From contig JAKZAN010000006.1 in assembly GCA_023053545.1 (NCBI GenBank), positions 10,944,351-11,008,350 on the forward strand: DNA of 64,000 nt. The letters run 5' to 3'. This DNA comes from Lepidurus packardi. Its lineage: Eukaryota > Arthropoda > Branchiopoda > Notostraca > Triopsidae. The notes beneath the pieces are model-generated. The model worked only from the letters and a program-made list of their open reading frames with translations, ran no database searches and was not told the DNA's origin. The translations under genes were made by a program, and so were the position numbers. Position 1 is the stretch's first letter; every line of letters begins with the position of its first letter. Shown in pieces: positions 39,301 to 52,890 of this stretch.

Positions 39301-42300
39301 ACAACGATCAATTGCGTCAAATGATTTCTTTTCTGCAGAGAGCTATAGAAAAGAAATGAAGACCAGTTATTCAAGTTAGCATATTGAAAAAGACTGAAGA
39401 TACTGATATAATGACAGCGACTAGACTTGCAAATAATTACACTTTTCATGTTATGTGTTGCTGCTTCGGAACGTAATTCATAGTTTCCAGAAAATTTGAG
39501 CTACTGATACTGGCAGTCACGGTCCAGTCATTGCCAATTGACCTATTTCGATTTTGCCATTCAAAGCAGTGTGTCGAAAAGGAGTGTGCTACAGGTTGTA
39601 CTCGTGCATACAAGTACAACCCCACCGCAGTATATCCAACCCTAACCCAAACAACTTACCTACCCTCAGCGCATTAACCCTATATTGTCAGGTGAAATAG
39701 TCTATTACAAGCCATATTTCTAACTTCAAAGTCGGAGAAAAAGTCTGACAAAAATAAAATCTTCCAAAAGCGTCCAATATGACATTATGAGAAACTGTAC
39801 CTGTGCCTTGTACATGAAAATTTAAATTCCTAGCTCTCAGTAGGGAACGTCTTGTCCCCCAAGAATTCTGTGGAAGGCTTGTAATATAATTAGCATTTTC
39901 CGAACAAAGAAAAGGCAAGATTTAGGATTCCTAAAAAAAAAAATACATTTTTTTTTCTGGAATAAATGAAAACTCGTTGGAAATGAGCGCAATGGGGAAT
40001 AGTATAGTTAAAAGTGTCGGACGTCACCAAAGTTGGAGGAAATATAAAAGTTATTATTAGCCAGTTAAATATATTAAAGCATAAATAAATAAATAAAAGT
40101 TTGAAACTTTTCTGTAAGACACAAGGGAAAGTGGAAAGCTCAGCCTAGCAGAACGCGAAATTCTCATGGCGTACAACAAGTGCTGCACTTGGCAGTTGCC
40201 ATGGTGCAACAGCGTCATCAGCTCCACTTGGCTACCTCCGCGGTTACTCACGAACTTGCGAGAGCCCAGGAATAACCGACACCAGAACTTCGTCAATCCA
40301 TCGTTGTACTGTACACAAGGTGTCCCGCAAAGTCTGAACTGCAAACTCTATAGCAAAAGGAAGTTCCCAAAAGCTAATGTTGTGGGTGGAAATACGGTAG
40401 CCTTATGTGGAAATTCGGAACACCAAAAAGTTCCACTGCACTGCACGCCATGATTAGCTCCCCTGTCCGCGGCTCGGCTGCACATCTGCTTCATTCACGA
40501 CTCGCAAGGAACGTCCGCCGCTCCATTTTAACTCCATTGAAACTGTACCTTAAAGCATACTCCCAAATATTCCCTCAATCCAGGGCCATCGTCTCTTTTA
40601 GCTCTTTATAATTCACCTCGTAAGATAATCAACGCTGAATTTCGCTATCTTGAGTCGGTTGGAATAGTTATTTCTCAGCGATCGCTTCCAATCTAAAGCT
40701 TCAGGTCACAGCAGCTAAGGTATGAAAACGAAGAGTCCTTATTAGCTATCTTCTCTATTTTTTTTACTTGGCAGATTACAGAATTTCCAGGAAAAAACAA
40801 GCTCTTCTGAATAGCAATCTCAGTTGCTTTATTTTAGCTAAAGAAATGGGTTGAGAATGGAAATAAAACTTGGAAACCTTGCTGAATTGATTTGCGCATC
40901 ACAACCATCCCTTCGAAGTTAACGAAAATATGTAATTAAAGGTTGGAGAAGGGTGTAGAACGATCGATAATGAAAAAAGAGAAAATATAAATATAAAAGG
41001 AGATCTTCTAACAGACGAGCCGATCCTTTCCGAGCTGAAATCGAGTCATTGGACCTTTCCACCTCTTCCCCGTTAGAAATGAATTTGTAATGGCTAGGAT
41101 TAGAAATGGATCGGTTGAGTTCGGAAAGTCCCAAAAGATGCGGTATTTTTTTTAATTTTGTCGCTGGTCATGCACAGGTTGGCATTAAGACAAACTCAAA
41201 AACCAAGAGAGGATTTCTGGCTAGGGATACCTTGGTTTGGAACGGCGACAAAACGAACACGTTGAGGTCCACTTGATCTTCTGAATTAACTGTTGACGTT
41301 CTCTATATACATGGCTAGTCCAGCATTACCATGGTCGCGTGCCCGGCGTGCCTGGGCCTCGCTTGGAATGCACGCTGTCAAAATCTCGACACCGATACCT
41401 CGCTCTCTCTCTCCCCAATTCCTAAACCAAGAGGATCCCTGACAATTCTGAGAAATTAACACATGAATTGCAGTTTCGTCTTGAAGGCGACTTCGGTTTG
41501 AACTCCAAGGGTCCAGCAAGAAAAATCTTTTCCGAGAACGAAATGTTCCAAGGAGAACAAAGTTTTGACCAAAACGTGCTTCCTTTTAGTTTATTTATAA
41601 GAAATAATAATTCCAAGTAAACAGCGTATTCCACTTAAGTTCCCGTAATTATGTTCGAAGTTTTGTTCTCAAGGATTCCAGAAATTCTCGACAACAGGTG
41701 TGTTGTCGAGAACAAGACTGTGTCTTCGAAAGGCTACACAGTATAATTCCTGTAATCACGTAAGAAACTGAATGTAGTCTTAGGCATACTGAGGAAAATT
41801 TTAAATTCAAGAAACTACTGAAGATTATTTCTTTTTGCTGGAAAAGAAGGTCCCGATTGTAGACTATTTTAAGGGTTGAAATATTTACAAGAATTGTTTA
41901 ACTATGCTTGATATCGTACCTTGCATTCTTGTCCATTGGTTCTAAATAAATCGGCCACTGTAGCGGTGCCACTCGATTGCTGAAGCGAGCAAACTCCATC
42001 TTTTCATGCGTTGGAGACCAAGCTGATCGACACACGAGCCGAAACTTTAAACAACAACCCCAAAATTACCCACAACGCTGTTGAGATGACAACATCAAAA
42101 ACCCTACAAATATTTATATGAACCGATCTTCCGCGTCACTACTTTCCTCGCTATACTGAACTTGAGGGCTCATCAAAGGGAGACTCACCCTAACGCGTCC
42201 ATCACCGACAGCTACAATCCATAACCGAGTTTATTACACACCAAATACACATGTGAGCATGTAATTTTTACTTGTTTTGGCATATAAAAGATATTTTATC

Positions 42301-42781
42301 CCAAACAACAAATGACTGAATCCGCCGTGTAGTGTACATACAAACGTGCGTTATACTCGACGAATTTCAAAAGTGCATTGAGCTCTTCCAAGAGTGTTCT
42401 ATCGTATTATGGTTACGGATCACAGCTTCGGCCATCCTAATGCTGTGGAGTCTTGACAAAGTCCTACGTGGTTATGTACGTCACATCCGCTTATCATTTA
42501 CTGTCTTGGAACCTTTCAGTTTACTCTACAATTGTCCCAAAATAAAATATTACGTGGGTTTTCCCGCTAATGAGGCCAACCTTGAATAAATCACCAACAA
42601 CCAAACTTACACTTCGAGAATTTCCTTAATTACAATACAAAAGACATTCTTAAGCTCCTCCACAATCCTGTAGTAAAAAAACTTTGCCTATTCTGCTGTT
42701 TTTAAATCATCTTAGCAATTAAAACTTAACCCGCCTCTTTACATTCCAAGTTCGGTATGAAAAAATATTATACATTTTTTT
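33378..42781. other. No recognised gene
   Basis: No gene assigned. At 33.71-34.03 kb several overlapping frames on both strands look protein-like but match nothing I know. Bases 34.69-34.80 kb are a degenerate TAGTA-rich tract. A short repetitive tract of TTCAACT and GATTC units lies at 37.98-38.07 kb. GTTGTACT and AGTACAAC form a small hairpin near 39.6 kb. The rest is AT-rich. Confidence 0.45.
41685..41712. repeat. Perfect 12-bp stem, 4-base loop hairpin
   Basis: TTCTCGACAACA, loop GGTG, then the exact complement TGTTGTCGAGAA. No U-run follows, and in an animal genome a bacterial-type terminator is not expected. The function is unknown. Confidence 0.8.
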
Positions 42782-43065
42782 ACCTTAGCTCGGTAAATGG
42801 ATTAGCATGGCGAATTTCGGAGCAGTTTTTCGTCAAAACCAGCACACTTCATTAAAAAATTCGTTGACAGTAATCTTGAGCATAGTACCAGCTGGTGTAC
42901 AACCAGTCCACCTTTTACTATTAAATGATACATTAATAACATGCAAATGAAGTTTCCAACTATGTGAACTACGTTACTTTAAAATAAGGCTTTCGCAAAC
43001 CACTTAACAAACATCTGTGCCATCTATGACCCTTTCTGATCAATAAGCTAAGGAATAAGGAAACC
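42782..43065 (+). mobile_element. SINE-like dispersed repeat, copy 2 (internally deleted)
   Basis: It opens with ACCTTAGCTCGGTAAATGG then ATTAGCATGG and matches copy 1 (14741-15190) through GAATTTCGGA, CAGCACACTT, GACAGTAA, GAGCATAGTA, ACAACCAGTCCACC and ATGCAAATGAAGTTT. It then jumps to the 3' part (GGCTTTCGC, ATCTGTGCCATCTATGAC, CAATAAGCTA). About 150 bases present in copies 1 and 3 are missing. Same family as the other two copies. Confidence 0.65.
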
Positions 43066-46000
43066 TTAAAGTATACATACGGGTTTTCTATAAAATACAG
43101 TTGTCTTGCTTAACCCGTGAAAACCTCGACCAAGCAATTTTAGCACGCAATTCAAATTAAAGGAGAAACCTAAGAGAGGGAAATCCCAGTAAAAGTTCTA
43201 ATTATTTGGATTTTTGAGTAGTGACTTTTGAGTACTAGCAATATGGAATCTGTATGTATACAGGTATCAGCGATATAGGTTCTAGCATTCCTCAATAGCA
43301 TATTCGAGTCATGCTTCATTGCCAAACTTTGGGCTTGATCTCAACCCTTAACATAAGTCTTAACATAACTTAACTATACAAAGACTTAATACTTAAATGT
43401 TCTCCAAGCTGATTGAACCATGAGTAGTAACACCAATAAACTTAACGGTTTTGAGTGCAAAGAGCTCCTACCAAAGGTTTTCTTTAAACTTTATAGGAGT
43501 GTAAAAACATCGTACTTTTCTTTGTTTTATACCAAAAAAAGTTTCATATCTAAAAGCGTTTTTTTCTAGAGTCAATTTAGGAAGTTCCATGGATCGTACC
43601 GTGCACGAATAAGCAAAGTTGGAGGCGGCAGGTGCACCTGTCTCGACACTGTTGGTTCTGTATAAATCTACAAGAGGCGCAAGCCAAAAACGCAGCAAAA
43701 CTCAGTGACCATTACTAAGTCACAGACTTGACTATAATAAAAACAAGTAATAGGCAGCGGCTGAAGAGCAAGAGAGAGCTTGTTCTTCTCCCAAACTTGA
43801 GGAAAACAAGATTTCAATGCACGACCTAGAAGCCAGCCTTACCAACAAAAAATGGTTGCGCCCAAACCTCTGTAAACGACTCCAACGTTACCAAATATGC
43901 GGAACGAACAGGAGCTAATCGATTTACTCCGAAAAGGGTGAAAATAACTCCTCTTCTTCCCTAAATCTAAAGCCCAAGCCCAAAACAATCCTCTTGGCGT
44001 GACAAGCAACGAAAGGGCTGGCTTATCCATAACCCCTTCGCCGTGCATTCAAGTCACCGACTCTTAAGCACGAGCCTCGAAAAACGTTCCATCAAAACGC
44101 ACCGGTTGTCTTTTGTTTTGGATTTATCCAAAAAAGAAAAGAAAAAAGTCAATTAGAAACTGTGAGAAAATTATTTTTTCCCTTTACAAAATAGAGTTCA
44201 GAAAAATCTGGGATTTTTTTTCTTGGAATAAGAGGCTGCGTGGAGTTTTCTTCATAGGGCAAACTCCAACACTATTCGCATTCCTGTGGTCAGGAAACTT
44301 TACACAAAATTTCCCAAAAGGATTCCTTTGAGAAAATCAAGCAAAAGAAGGTTATTTTCCAACGGTCCTAGACTGTGGTGAATGATTCAGAATCGCACAA
44401 AGCGAATGTGAGGCTTTTTCGAGAGGGTGTCTCTTTTCACGGTCGCTAGGCCATGTTATCTGCCTAATTTCCAACCGTGACCGTGCACTCCTAATTGTAA
44501 TAGCAAAATCCGACACTTCGAAGGTATCTGGACGACGGTATAATAAGCTAGGATGGTTCTGTGTACCGTATCCCAACAAGGGCCATGAGATGTACAAGCT
44601 CCATAATTGTAAAAAAAGGGTAGCATCACATCACATCATTTGTCAAATGATGTTTAAGCTTTTCAATTAGAAAGCTGACGCGTAGTTTTTCACTTCTTCC
44701 CCATAGCCTTCTCGCTGTTGAAAATGTGTTTTTAATCAACACTCAAGTCAACTACACTTTCTAGAATTTTTAAGAGCTCCTTTTTTAAAAAATATATAAC
44801 TTTCCTGGAGAATACAAACTTAAATAGGCTCTTTCTAATAAACCCTGTAAAATCTTGTTATTTTTTAAAAAATATTCGTATTTTCTTAACCGTAACTGAA
44901 ACACATTTTGCAATATTTAACACATTTCAATAATAAATTACGTTCAAATTACGTGCTAAATTGTATTTATTAGCATAGAATTGTCCCACTTACCAAAATA
45001 GTGTCTTTAGTGCACTCTAAATAAATCAGCAAAAGTTGCAAGATATAGCCTACGTGCATTTTTAAAATATTACGATTTCTACATTTCATTTTACATTTTA
45101 AAAAGAAGCATAATTTTGCAGCCCAGGAAACGAAAAAGCAAGCACAAGCATGGCTCGATTATTAAGGATTATTCAGACTTATAAATATCTGAACTGGGAA
45201 GGACCTTTACATCTGAATATCTTCTGCATGCTTCGGAGAAAATCAAAAAAGCGAAAATATAGTAGGCCAGCCAGTCGATCGGGGAACGAAAAAAGGAGTA
45301 CACTTGTGGGAGTATAGAGATTCGAGTCGTACATCATAAATTAAGAATAAAGAGCAAGTCGGTGGTGAGCTTCCTGCGGATATCCTTATGCCTGGAAGGG
45401 ATATTCTCCGTATCGCGGGAACATGTCGCTCTCGTTACGGGACGAAAGAACGTAGCCATGTGACGTAGAGCCCTGTAGGGCGCTTTTCTCAAGAAAAGAC
45501 CACGGTTTTACCACAACCTCGTTAAGCGGAGGTCAAATGCTAGTTAAACTCGAGGCCAAATGGGCACGTGCGCTTCTCAGCATTCACTTCCTAGCTACAT
45601 TAATGTCGTATGACCTGCGAACCATCATTTCTATATAAAAAACATACATTCCTCTTCCCAAAGTAAAATTATCCGCTTCGACCCGTATTACCTCCCTACA
45701 TATAAATATATTATCCCTTTGACATCAGTGAAATAATGACACACAATGGGAAAAGCTACAGCTTGTGATAGACTATGAGCTGGAAGTTTGCCTTCGAAAA
45801 GATCAAAATTCCAAAACCGAAAGTCCAAATTTTCACACAGGATACACTAGCCTAGACTTTGGTGTTTATGGACATTATTACACTATCTACGGCCATTTTC
45901 CCCTTTGTTTTTTGTTTCCTTTTCCTACAAAAAATCAAATTGATCATTCCGGAAGTGGTTATATACTTAAAGTGTCAGGTGTGTGCGAGGGTGGATTCAA

Positions 46001-49000
46001 GTTTCGGACTCAACTTCCGTTGACTTTTTTTTTGCAAAGACCTTGCCTGTTTTTGAGAAAAAGCGATAGAATCCAGTCCCACAATTGACTTGATTACTTT
46101 TGTATCAACTTTCACACAAGGAGAAGATTAATATGCACGCTCGCGCGAAATGAGGTGCATGTCAGGGTGTTACAACTTCCAGCCCTTCTCCCTACATTCC
46201 AGATACAGGAAGCCTGGTAAAGGGGTAACTAGGCTGAAAACTGACTCCTTCGATTGACAGGCCAGAAAAGGGATACCTCTAGCATGGACAATTTATGATT
46301 GAGAAAGAAAAAAACAGACTTCGCACATGTTCTTGGACGTTTGAAATCTCTAACTCAGTTAATCTCAATCTCTAACTGACCATTGACTGCGGCGAACGAC
46401 AAAGAACGTTCAGCCTAGTAGATAATTTCATACGAGAAATACAACGAGTTCCTGCTCGATGAGAGACCCGAGTACATCAATAATCACGCTCGTACTGGCT
46501 AAGTAAACACTTCCAAGTTAAGCGATTTAAACGACGTTAGATTCCTTTCCGAAACAGGGACGGTCCTTGTAGCTTAAGGCTCCCGTATACCTTAGCTCGG
46601 TATAGGTATTACAACGGACCTAAAGCCTTGATGGAGAACGTACAAATGCGCCCAACTTTTCATTCTAAATCCCCATACTTCGTGTTTTTTATTGTCCAAT
46701 TGATTTTATTTGATAATTATGTGAGACGAATGATAATTCTCTATTTTCCAATGGATTTAATTGATAATTATGTGAGATGAATGATAATTTTCGAAGCCAA
46801 AAACTGCACGAAAATGAATCCAATTGAAGGTAGTTCACACTTAATAAGTGAATGCCTTGTGTTGTCTGTGGCTAAAAAATTTCCCTTGCTGGACCTGCAA
46901 ACAGCACACAAACTTATTTCCCTAATCGTCCAAAATAGGAAGAGCCCATCCGAAAAAGATGGGTTTCCCGCCCGCTCGAATATTTGTTGCGCTTCACAGC
47001 CTTCTTCCCAGGAGTTTTGGTGGTATTATACTTTTCGTTAGTTCCGAAAGAAAGTTCGAGGCTGTGAATCCTCACACACCAACATACACACACACTATTC
47101 TGGAGGACAGGAAACAATTCCACTGACCGGACATGAAATATAAACAGGCCTTAAAAAACTCCCCAAAAATCAAAACCTTTCAATAAATATTCCCTAAATT
47201 TCCCTAAAATTGAATCCTGCAATGCTCCAAAATTAATGCCTCACGAATTTTGGGGGTAAAATGTTTTTTCAGGTTAAATACCTACATCTGGGGCGATTAG
47301 GGGTCCCCCAGGTTGGAAACGAAGGTGCTCAAGTTTTTCTATAGGGAGGAAATTTCCCATCGGGGACGGAAGACCGAGATGGTAGCGGAAACGTTGCATG
47401 ACGCGCCCGTCCTCTGTAAGCGTCGGAAGAAACTCATTCCCACCCCCGCTTATATATCAACAATAACTGACAGCCAAGTCCCATGCCCACGTCCACAGCT
47501 CTGGACGTGCTAAAATTTCATGTCTAAATAAAAAAAGTTTGGGCCTAACTGCCTATAAAATAATGCGGAGACTCTAGACCTTTTCTTTATTTTAGAGCTT
47601 AGGACCCAATAAAACTTTCGAAAAAATCCTAAAACTTGCTTCATGGTCCTCAACTAGGCATTGTTAGTAGACTGCTGGCCAGGAGATGAGACGTGTATCA
47701 TTCTTTCATCAGACATACACGTATTCTGAAATCTAAAATTACCCGAATTTTGGGGCATTTTACACTTTACAATATGGATTTAAATTCCGGTTTCTAATGG
47801 AATTATTTTCTTGTAAACCGAAATGAATTTCTGGAAATATATTAAGCACATTTATACGTTTAAGCACAGATGACGTTAGATAAAAAATTATTTTCAAAAT
47901 CTAAAACAAAACGTTTATCATTCCAAAAATCTGATTTCAAAAGGACATTGCGCTTGAAAAAGAAGTTTTTCCGAGCATTAATGTAAGGAATTTAAGTTCT
48001 CAGCTTATTACTTGTGTTTAAGCTATTTAAAGTAACCAGACTTCTTTACATTCCTCCTAAATTTAAAACAGGGCTTGCATAAGGTATCAGAAAGAAAATA
48101 ACTCAAGAGATATTTCTAAAAAATATAAAAACTCTCTTGCAAGTTAAAGGCTAAATTCTGCTGGGCACGTACATGATATTCACCTCACTTGTGAACCCAA
48201 AAAATGTCTTTAAGGTCGGAGAACTCCAAATAAAAAAAAAGAAATAATCGACTAAGCTGTACCGAAGGTACCAAGTGATGTATTACGCTGTTCGTTCAGA
48301 TCGATAACACGCGTTAACCATCGAACCTTTATAACCAATGTTTCTGACCTCTGTGATCTCTTTTCTTCCCCTTCGCAGTTGATCCGGTTGAATTTTGCCC
48401 GTCCGACCCGGGAGGTTAATTTTGACGAGGAAATTCACCCCAACTATTATGTCAAACTAAATACTGTTTACGCCAAGAGTATTTAAATGTGATGCTTTAA
48501 CTGTACAACTACTTCAACAAGTAACCTCAGAATATATCCAGAATCAGCCTTAGAATGAGTACACAAAAAGCATATAAATCAATTCAAATGACAATTAAAC
48601 CCAGTCATGGATCAGGCAAGCATAGAAAATAGAAGAAATTTGCATTGCACCCAGGGTTTCACCAGTTTTTGCATTGCACTACATATTTCCTGATAAGTAT
48701 CCTTTCAAGATTACATTGCTCTTTTCTAATGTTTACTTTACCCCTCACAAAAGTATTTATACTCACAATGCCCAGGAAGTTAAAGTAGGTTACTAGGCTC
48801 GTTGGATTCGTTGTGCCAAGGAGACTCGTTACCTTTGATACTTTCTATTGCTTCAATTATTCTCTAAAGCGATTCGCATAAGGGTACGTGCTTCCTCGCA
48901 CTTCATTCTAGAGTACCGGCAACCCCTCTCCGTACAGTACACTCTTTTGTCTAGGCGCAGGTGTCGATTACACAACTTTTGTACCGCTTGTCCTTCCCAG

Positions 49001-49941
49001 GGCGGGAATTGGGCTTTCCTGAGAGTCTACATCAACAATGGATTGGATATGGGGTAAGGTGATAATGAGACTTTCTGGCCGACATGTCATGTCACTTTAT
49101 CGCCCCTTATAGCGGTCGGTCAAAAGTTCGGAGAAAGTTCGGAGCTTCTTCTCACACCTCGCCAACCAAAATAACACCATCCGCGTAAAACCCACACGCG
49201 CTCACTCTCCGATACCTACCGTAAAAGACGTGTCAATTGCTATGGTCAGCGCGCCGACTCGAATTTCGCCCAAGAAAACCTAACCCCAGACAATTTCGCC
49301 CTAAGAATTTGCGTGGAAACTAGGACGGTAAGTGTGAATAGCTGCAATAAGGGGACAATTTGCCACGAAACAACAACAAATAATTTTCGCTGGTTTTCAC
49401 ACATAGTTTGGGTGTCAGTTTGTTTGTTTCTCTTTCTATACATAAAATAATACTAAATTTACAAAAAGAACTATTGGTCCCTTGGTCCCCTGGGTTTACA
49501 TAGACACGCATTCCTGAATCCTTAATACACGTTCGGGAAGGAAAAAAAATATCAAGTTAGTTTCACTTTCTAACTAAAAATATGAGAGAAGAAATGAAAA
49601 ATGGTGGATTGTTAGAAACCGAAACGGCACAATGAACACACTTTCCCCTTTGTTCGTACGCGTTCACAATAAAGTTCCAAAGAAGACGAATTCCACCGGC
49701 CTTGGCTTAGTTAAATAGCTAAATGACATCAGAAGCGCAGATTTACGGTTCTGATTTCGCTGTTACCTAATTTTCCCCACCAAGATATTTTAAAAGTGGC
49801 TAGAAACAGCCCAGCCTGCAACAATAAACCTTGTTCAGTCCTGTCAAAATTAAAAAGCATTTCGAACGCGTAGCAAGGAATTGGGGGCAAATTTTCAGTA
49901 CTTTTCGATACCCCCTTCCCCTCAAAAATACATAATACACT
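43066..49941. other. No recognised gene; 3' flank of the MELK-like gene at its right end
   Basis: Mostly AT-rich. GTATACCTTAGCTCGGTATAG at 46.59 kb resembles the head of the dispersed SINE-like repeat but the similarity stops there. ACATCATTT and AAATGATGT form a small hairpin at 44633-44653. The first few hundred bases left of 49942 should contain the MELK 3' untranslated region, but I could not find a clear AATAAA signal on the minus strand close to the stop codon, so the transcript end is not placed. Confidence 0.45.
46695..46790. repeat. Tandem duplication, period about 51 bp
   Basis: Two copies of a unit starting TCCAAT(T/G)GATTT and containing GATAATTATGTGAGA(C/T)GAATGATAATT. The shared core starts at 46712 and 46763. 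Confidence 0.85.
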
Positions 49942-50119
49942 TTACTGAACGGCAGCTAAACGCAGAACTTCTTCGCAAACTCGTTTGTAACACCAGGCGT
50001 CGCCTTTAAGGCGTTTGCGGCGAATGCCCACTACATCCACGCGCGGGACAATGCAAACTTCCAGCTCGAACGACAGCTTTGCATGGCCGCCATCAGTCAC
50101 GCGTCCTCGCAGGGTGTAT
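49942..50119 (-). CDS. MELK: MELK-like kinase, last exon (C-terminal half of KA1 domain)
   Basis: This exon encodes the end of a maternal embryonic leucine zipper kinase (MELK)-type Ser/Thr kinase of the AMPK-related family. KA1 domains bind anionic membranes and can restrain the kinase domain. The exon begins after an AG acceptor (GTCGATACAG) with the third base of a glycine codon, runs 58 sense codons and stops at TAA (49944-49942). Strongly conserved MELK segments are plain: YTLRG, FELEVC, then DVVGIRRKRLKGDAW and YKR, ending about ten residues later, as expected for the family's C-terminus. It joins in phase to the exon at 56699-56802 across a 6.6-kb intron. The kinase domain itself is not in view, so orthology rests on the KA1 region alone. 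Confidence 0.9.
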
Positions 50120-50772
50120 CTGTATCGACAAATAACAACTCTGTTTTATTTGAGCACATTCTATTTTTATAACAGTTACATCCAAGCAAGAGAAATACAA
50201 AAGGAGTCTGATTACAGACAAGCAAGATGCGACAAGCAACATAACCACCATAATCGAAAATATTGCCAAAGAAGGTTTTGCTCCAGGAGCGATGGGAGAA
50301 ATCTCAAGTTGAGTTTAAAAATGTTCATCCGTACCCCTTTGTATGTCTCCACCCTGTCATCTTAACTACAAGCCCCTACAAGCTCAACGCCATCACAATG
50401 TGAGGGCGAGGCCTATGACATCAACGGAAACCGCTCATCTTGTTCAGCAATGACAACCTGGGACCTGCCCATGACTCGATTTCCGTGCAAAACCTTCTCG
50501 AACCTTTATTTTGTTGGTCAAAAAACAAGTTAAGAGAATGCAGGGGCACAAAAAACTGGCTGGATCGATGACCTTGGCGAATAGTTGTTTACGAGTCAGA
50601 CCACGAGTGAATCTGAGTTGTTATTCATTAAAGAAGTGTACGTTCACCTCCCTTTCTATGCGTTTAAATTTACAGTTCAATTAATTCTTTATAAGATGTT
50701 GTAGTCCTAAGTGAACTATACTTGTGATTCAAACGAAATTAAATTATAATCCAACTCGTAAAAAATGAAATG

Positions 50773-50788
50773 AAAAAAAAAAAAAAAA
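50773..50788. repeat. 16-base A tract
   Basis: Uninterrupted A run. No retroposed sequence with a direct repeat was recognised beside it. Confidence 0.9.
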
Positions 50789-52890
50789 CTGAAATCCGAA
50801 ACGAAGGGGACGAAATAGTCTAGAATCAGATGACCTTAATAAAGCGGCACGCTATAAACTACTCTAGTACCCAATGAATCTGTAATGTCTCTTTAAACCA
50901 TAATCTATCAAGTCATCTGGATTACTCTGAGCATAATAACCAGCTTGCATAGCTGTAGATTGAGGTTTCGCACGATTTCGCATGCGACATTCCTCATACG
51001 ATGCGTAATGCCAAACACGGAACACCTGACAATCTTTTGAGCTAATCCAATCAGAATCCAATGTTCGTATGTACCTTGTATGGTCATTTATTCCATTTGA
51101 ACCATTTATTACTAGAAAAGGTACTTGGGAAACCTAACCAGATTTGTCCACTAAATGCTTTTATTCCAAAATCCAAACTAGGTTTCCTGTCCAAAAAAGT
51201 TGCGAATGGTGTCGGCCAGCTTTTTCTGTATTTCCAACGGCACCTGACACTCATTCCCAGAAATCTTAGAATTTAAAGGGTAAATTGGCACATAAACTCA
51301 GGTCAATGAAACTCGTCTACTCCCGCATTTTCCTTGCAACTAAAAATCCTTTGGTAGCAATCTATAGCATTCCATTATAGACAATTTGAAAAACAATCTC
51401 CCCACAAGAAATTGAGAAACTATATATATTTTTTTTATATACAAAGACTTCAGACCCCAACTCAAGTTTTCTTCTAAAAAGTGTATCAAAGTCCCTCCAT
51501 GGAAACTATTAATTCCGCCACGTGCCGTTCTACTGCCCTCATCGCAAAAAAAGTTAAACTTTTTTAACGGAAATTCTAAATTAGTCTAATTGTATCCAGC
51601 TGCCAAAAGTGAGCCCCGACTTACGTTCTTTCCCTCAGAACGTTAAATAAGGACCCACGTAAAAAAGGTGAGGACAGCAGGTAAACGCGTGAGCGTGCGT
51701 AACCTCTGACCTACCGGACGCGTGCCAAGACAGACACGCTTATTACCTCCTCGAAAAAGACGCCCTCGAAGCCCCGAAAACTAAAAGGAAACTTGCCTCG
51801 CCTGGAGGGCTTTCTTCAAAAACCCCGACATCTTTTCCCCAGAACCTCCAACTTTCCTCAACTCCTTCGGGCAAAAAAATACTCAAATTTTTTTTAATGA
51901 TTTTTTCAAAAGAAAGAAAAAACAATCAAAAATTAAGATGTTGGCTTCGAGACGCCGTCTTTATCCTTTCATCTAGAGCACAGTAGCGTGAAAATCCGTA
52001 CACCGGCGCCAGACCCCACCATGACTTTTTAGCCTTTTTTTCTTCCACGAAACAGTCGCAAAAAAGAGAAGAAAAATCCAGATGTACATCGCAGATACAC
52101 TATATTATCCACAACCTGACTTTTCAAACCTCTTAAAAACTGCCATCTGGGGTCCCGATCACTCGTCAAATAGCACGTGTCTCCAATCTCTTTCCGTAAT
52201 CCAAATCAGTAATTTTCTTTGGATGACCAACTCTTAAATTACCACAAAGTAATGCAATACAAGAAATCATTTCAGGCTTGCATTTAGGGAATTGACGGGA
52301 AAAAAAACGTTCGTTGCATCCAAATTCAACTCCACCTGGGCTACCACTTCCATCCATCACACGTGTTCTGGGCCCATCAAGTCTTTTCAGCCGGTTTTAC
52401 ACAGGGTCGCCAATTGTGCTCAAACTCAAAGAGTTTCCTATCGGTTTTTATTATCTAAAGGAATCTTGCAAAGTTTTCGGGGGTCTTTCCAGAGCCAAGA
52501 AACGGTGATGCTATAACCACTAAGTAACCATCAGGGATGGCCATCCGGGGAAAAGCGATCCAATATACACATACTGTGTACGTCGGAGACGTTTCTGTGG
52601 CACACAGGTGTCCAGACTTGTTTTTATTCCCTTCTTCGGAGCAAGCCACCTGTTTTACCCGCAGAAGACCTGATGGTCATCAAAGCTGCGGTTGTTGGGA
52701 CGGTAATAGTTGGTAGTTGCCCACCCCCCTCTTGACCACATCATTGCGGATAATTCGGCCCCTTTTTATAACTCTTCACTGGTTTTCTAACCATACTCGC
52801 CATAATCCCTCGCCCTCCTACTCCCAACCTTGCGAATTCGTCAGCTGTATTCCTTTCGATGTCCTAATAAGCTGGGCCATTGTTTATATA

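Noticed and set aside
39620-39670. AACCCTAACCC as telomere-like repeat
   Set aside because: Only two partial units; no tandem array.
41685-41712. Hairpin as a transcription terminator
   Set aside because: There is no U-run and the context is eukaryotic.
42798-42815. GGATTAGCATGGCG as a U6 snRNA fragment
   Set aside because: The match to the U6 motif GATTAGCATGGC is short. The sequence belongs to the tRNA-like head of the dispersed repeat, and no other U6 sequence surrounds it.
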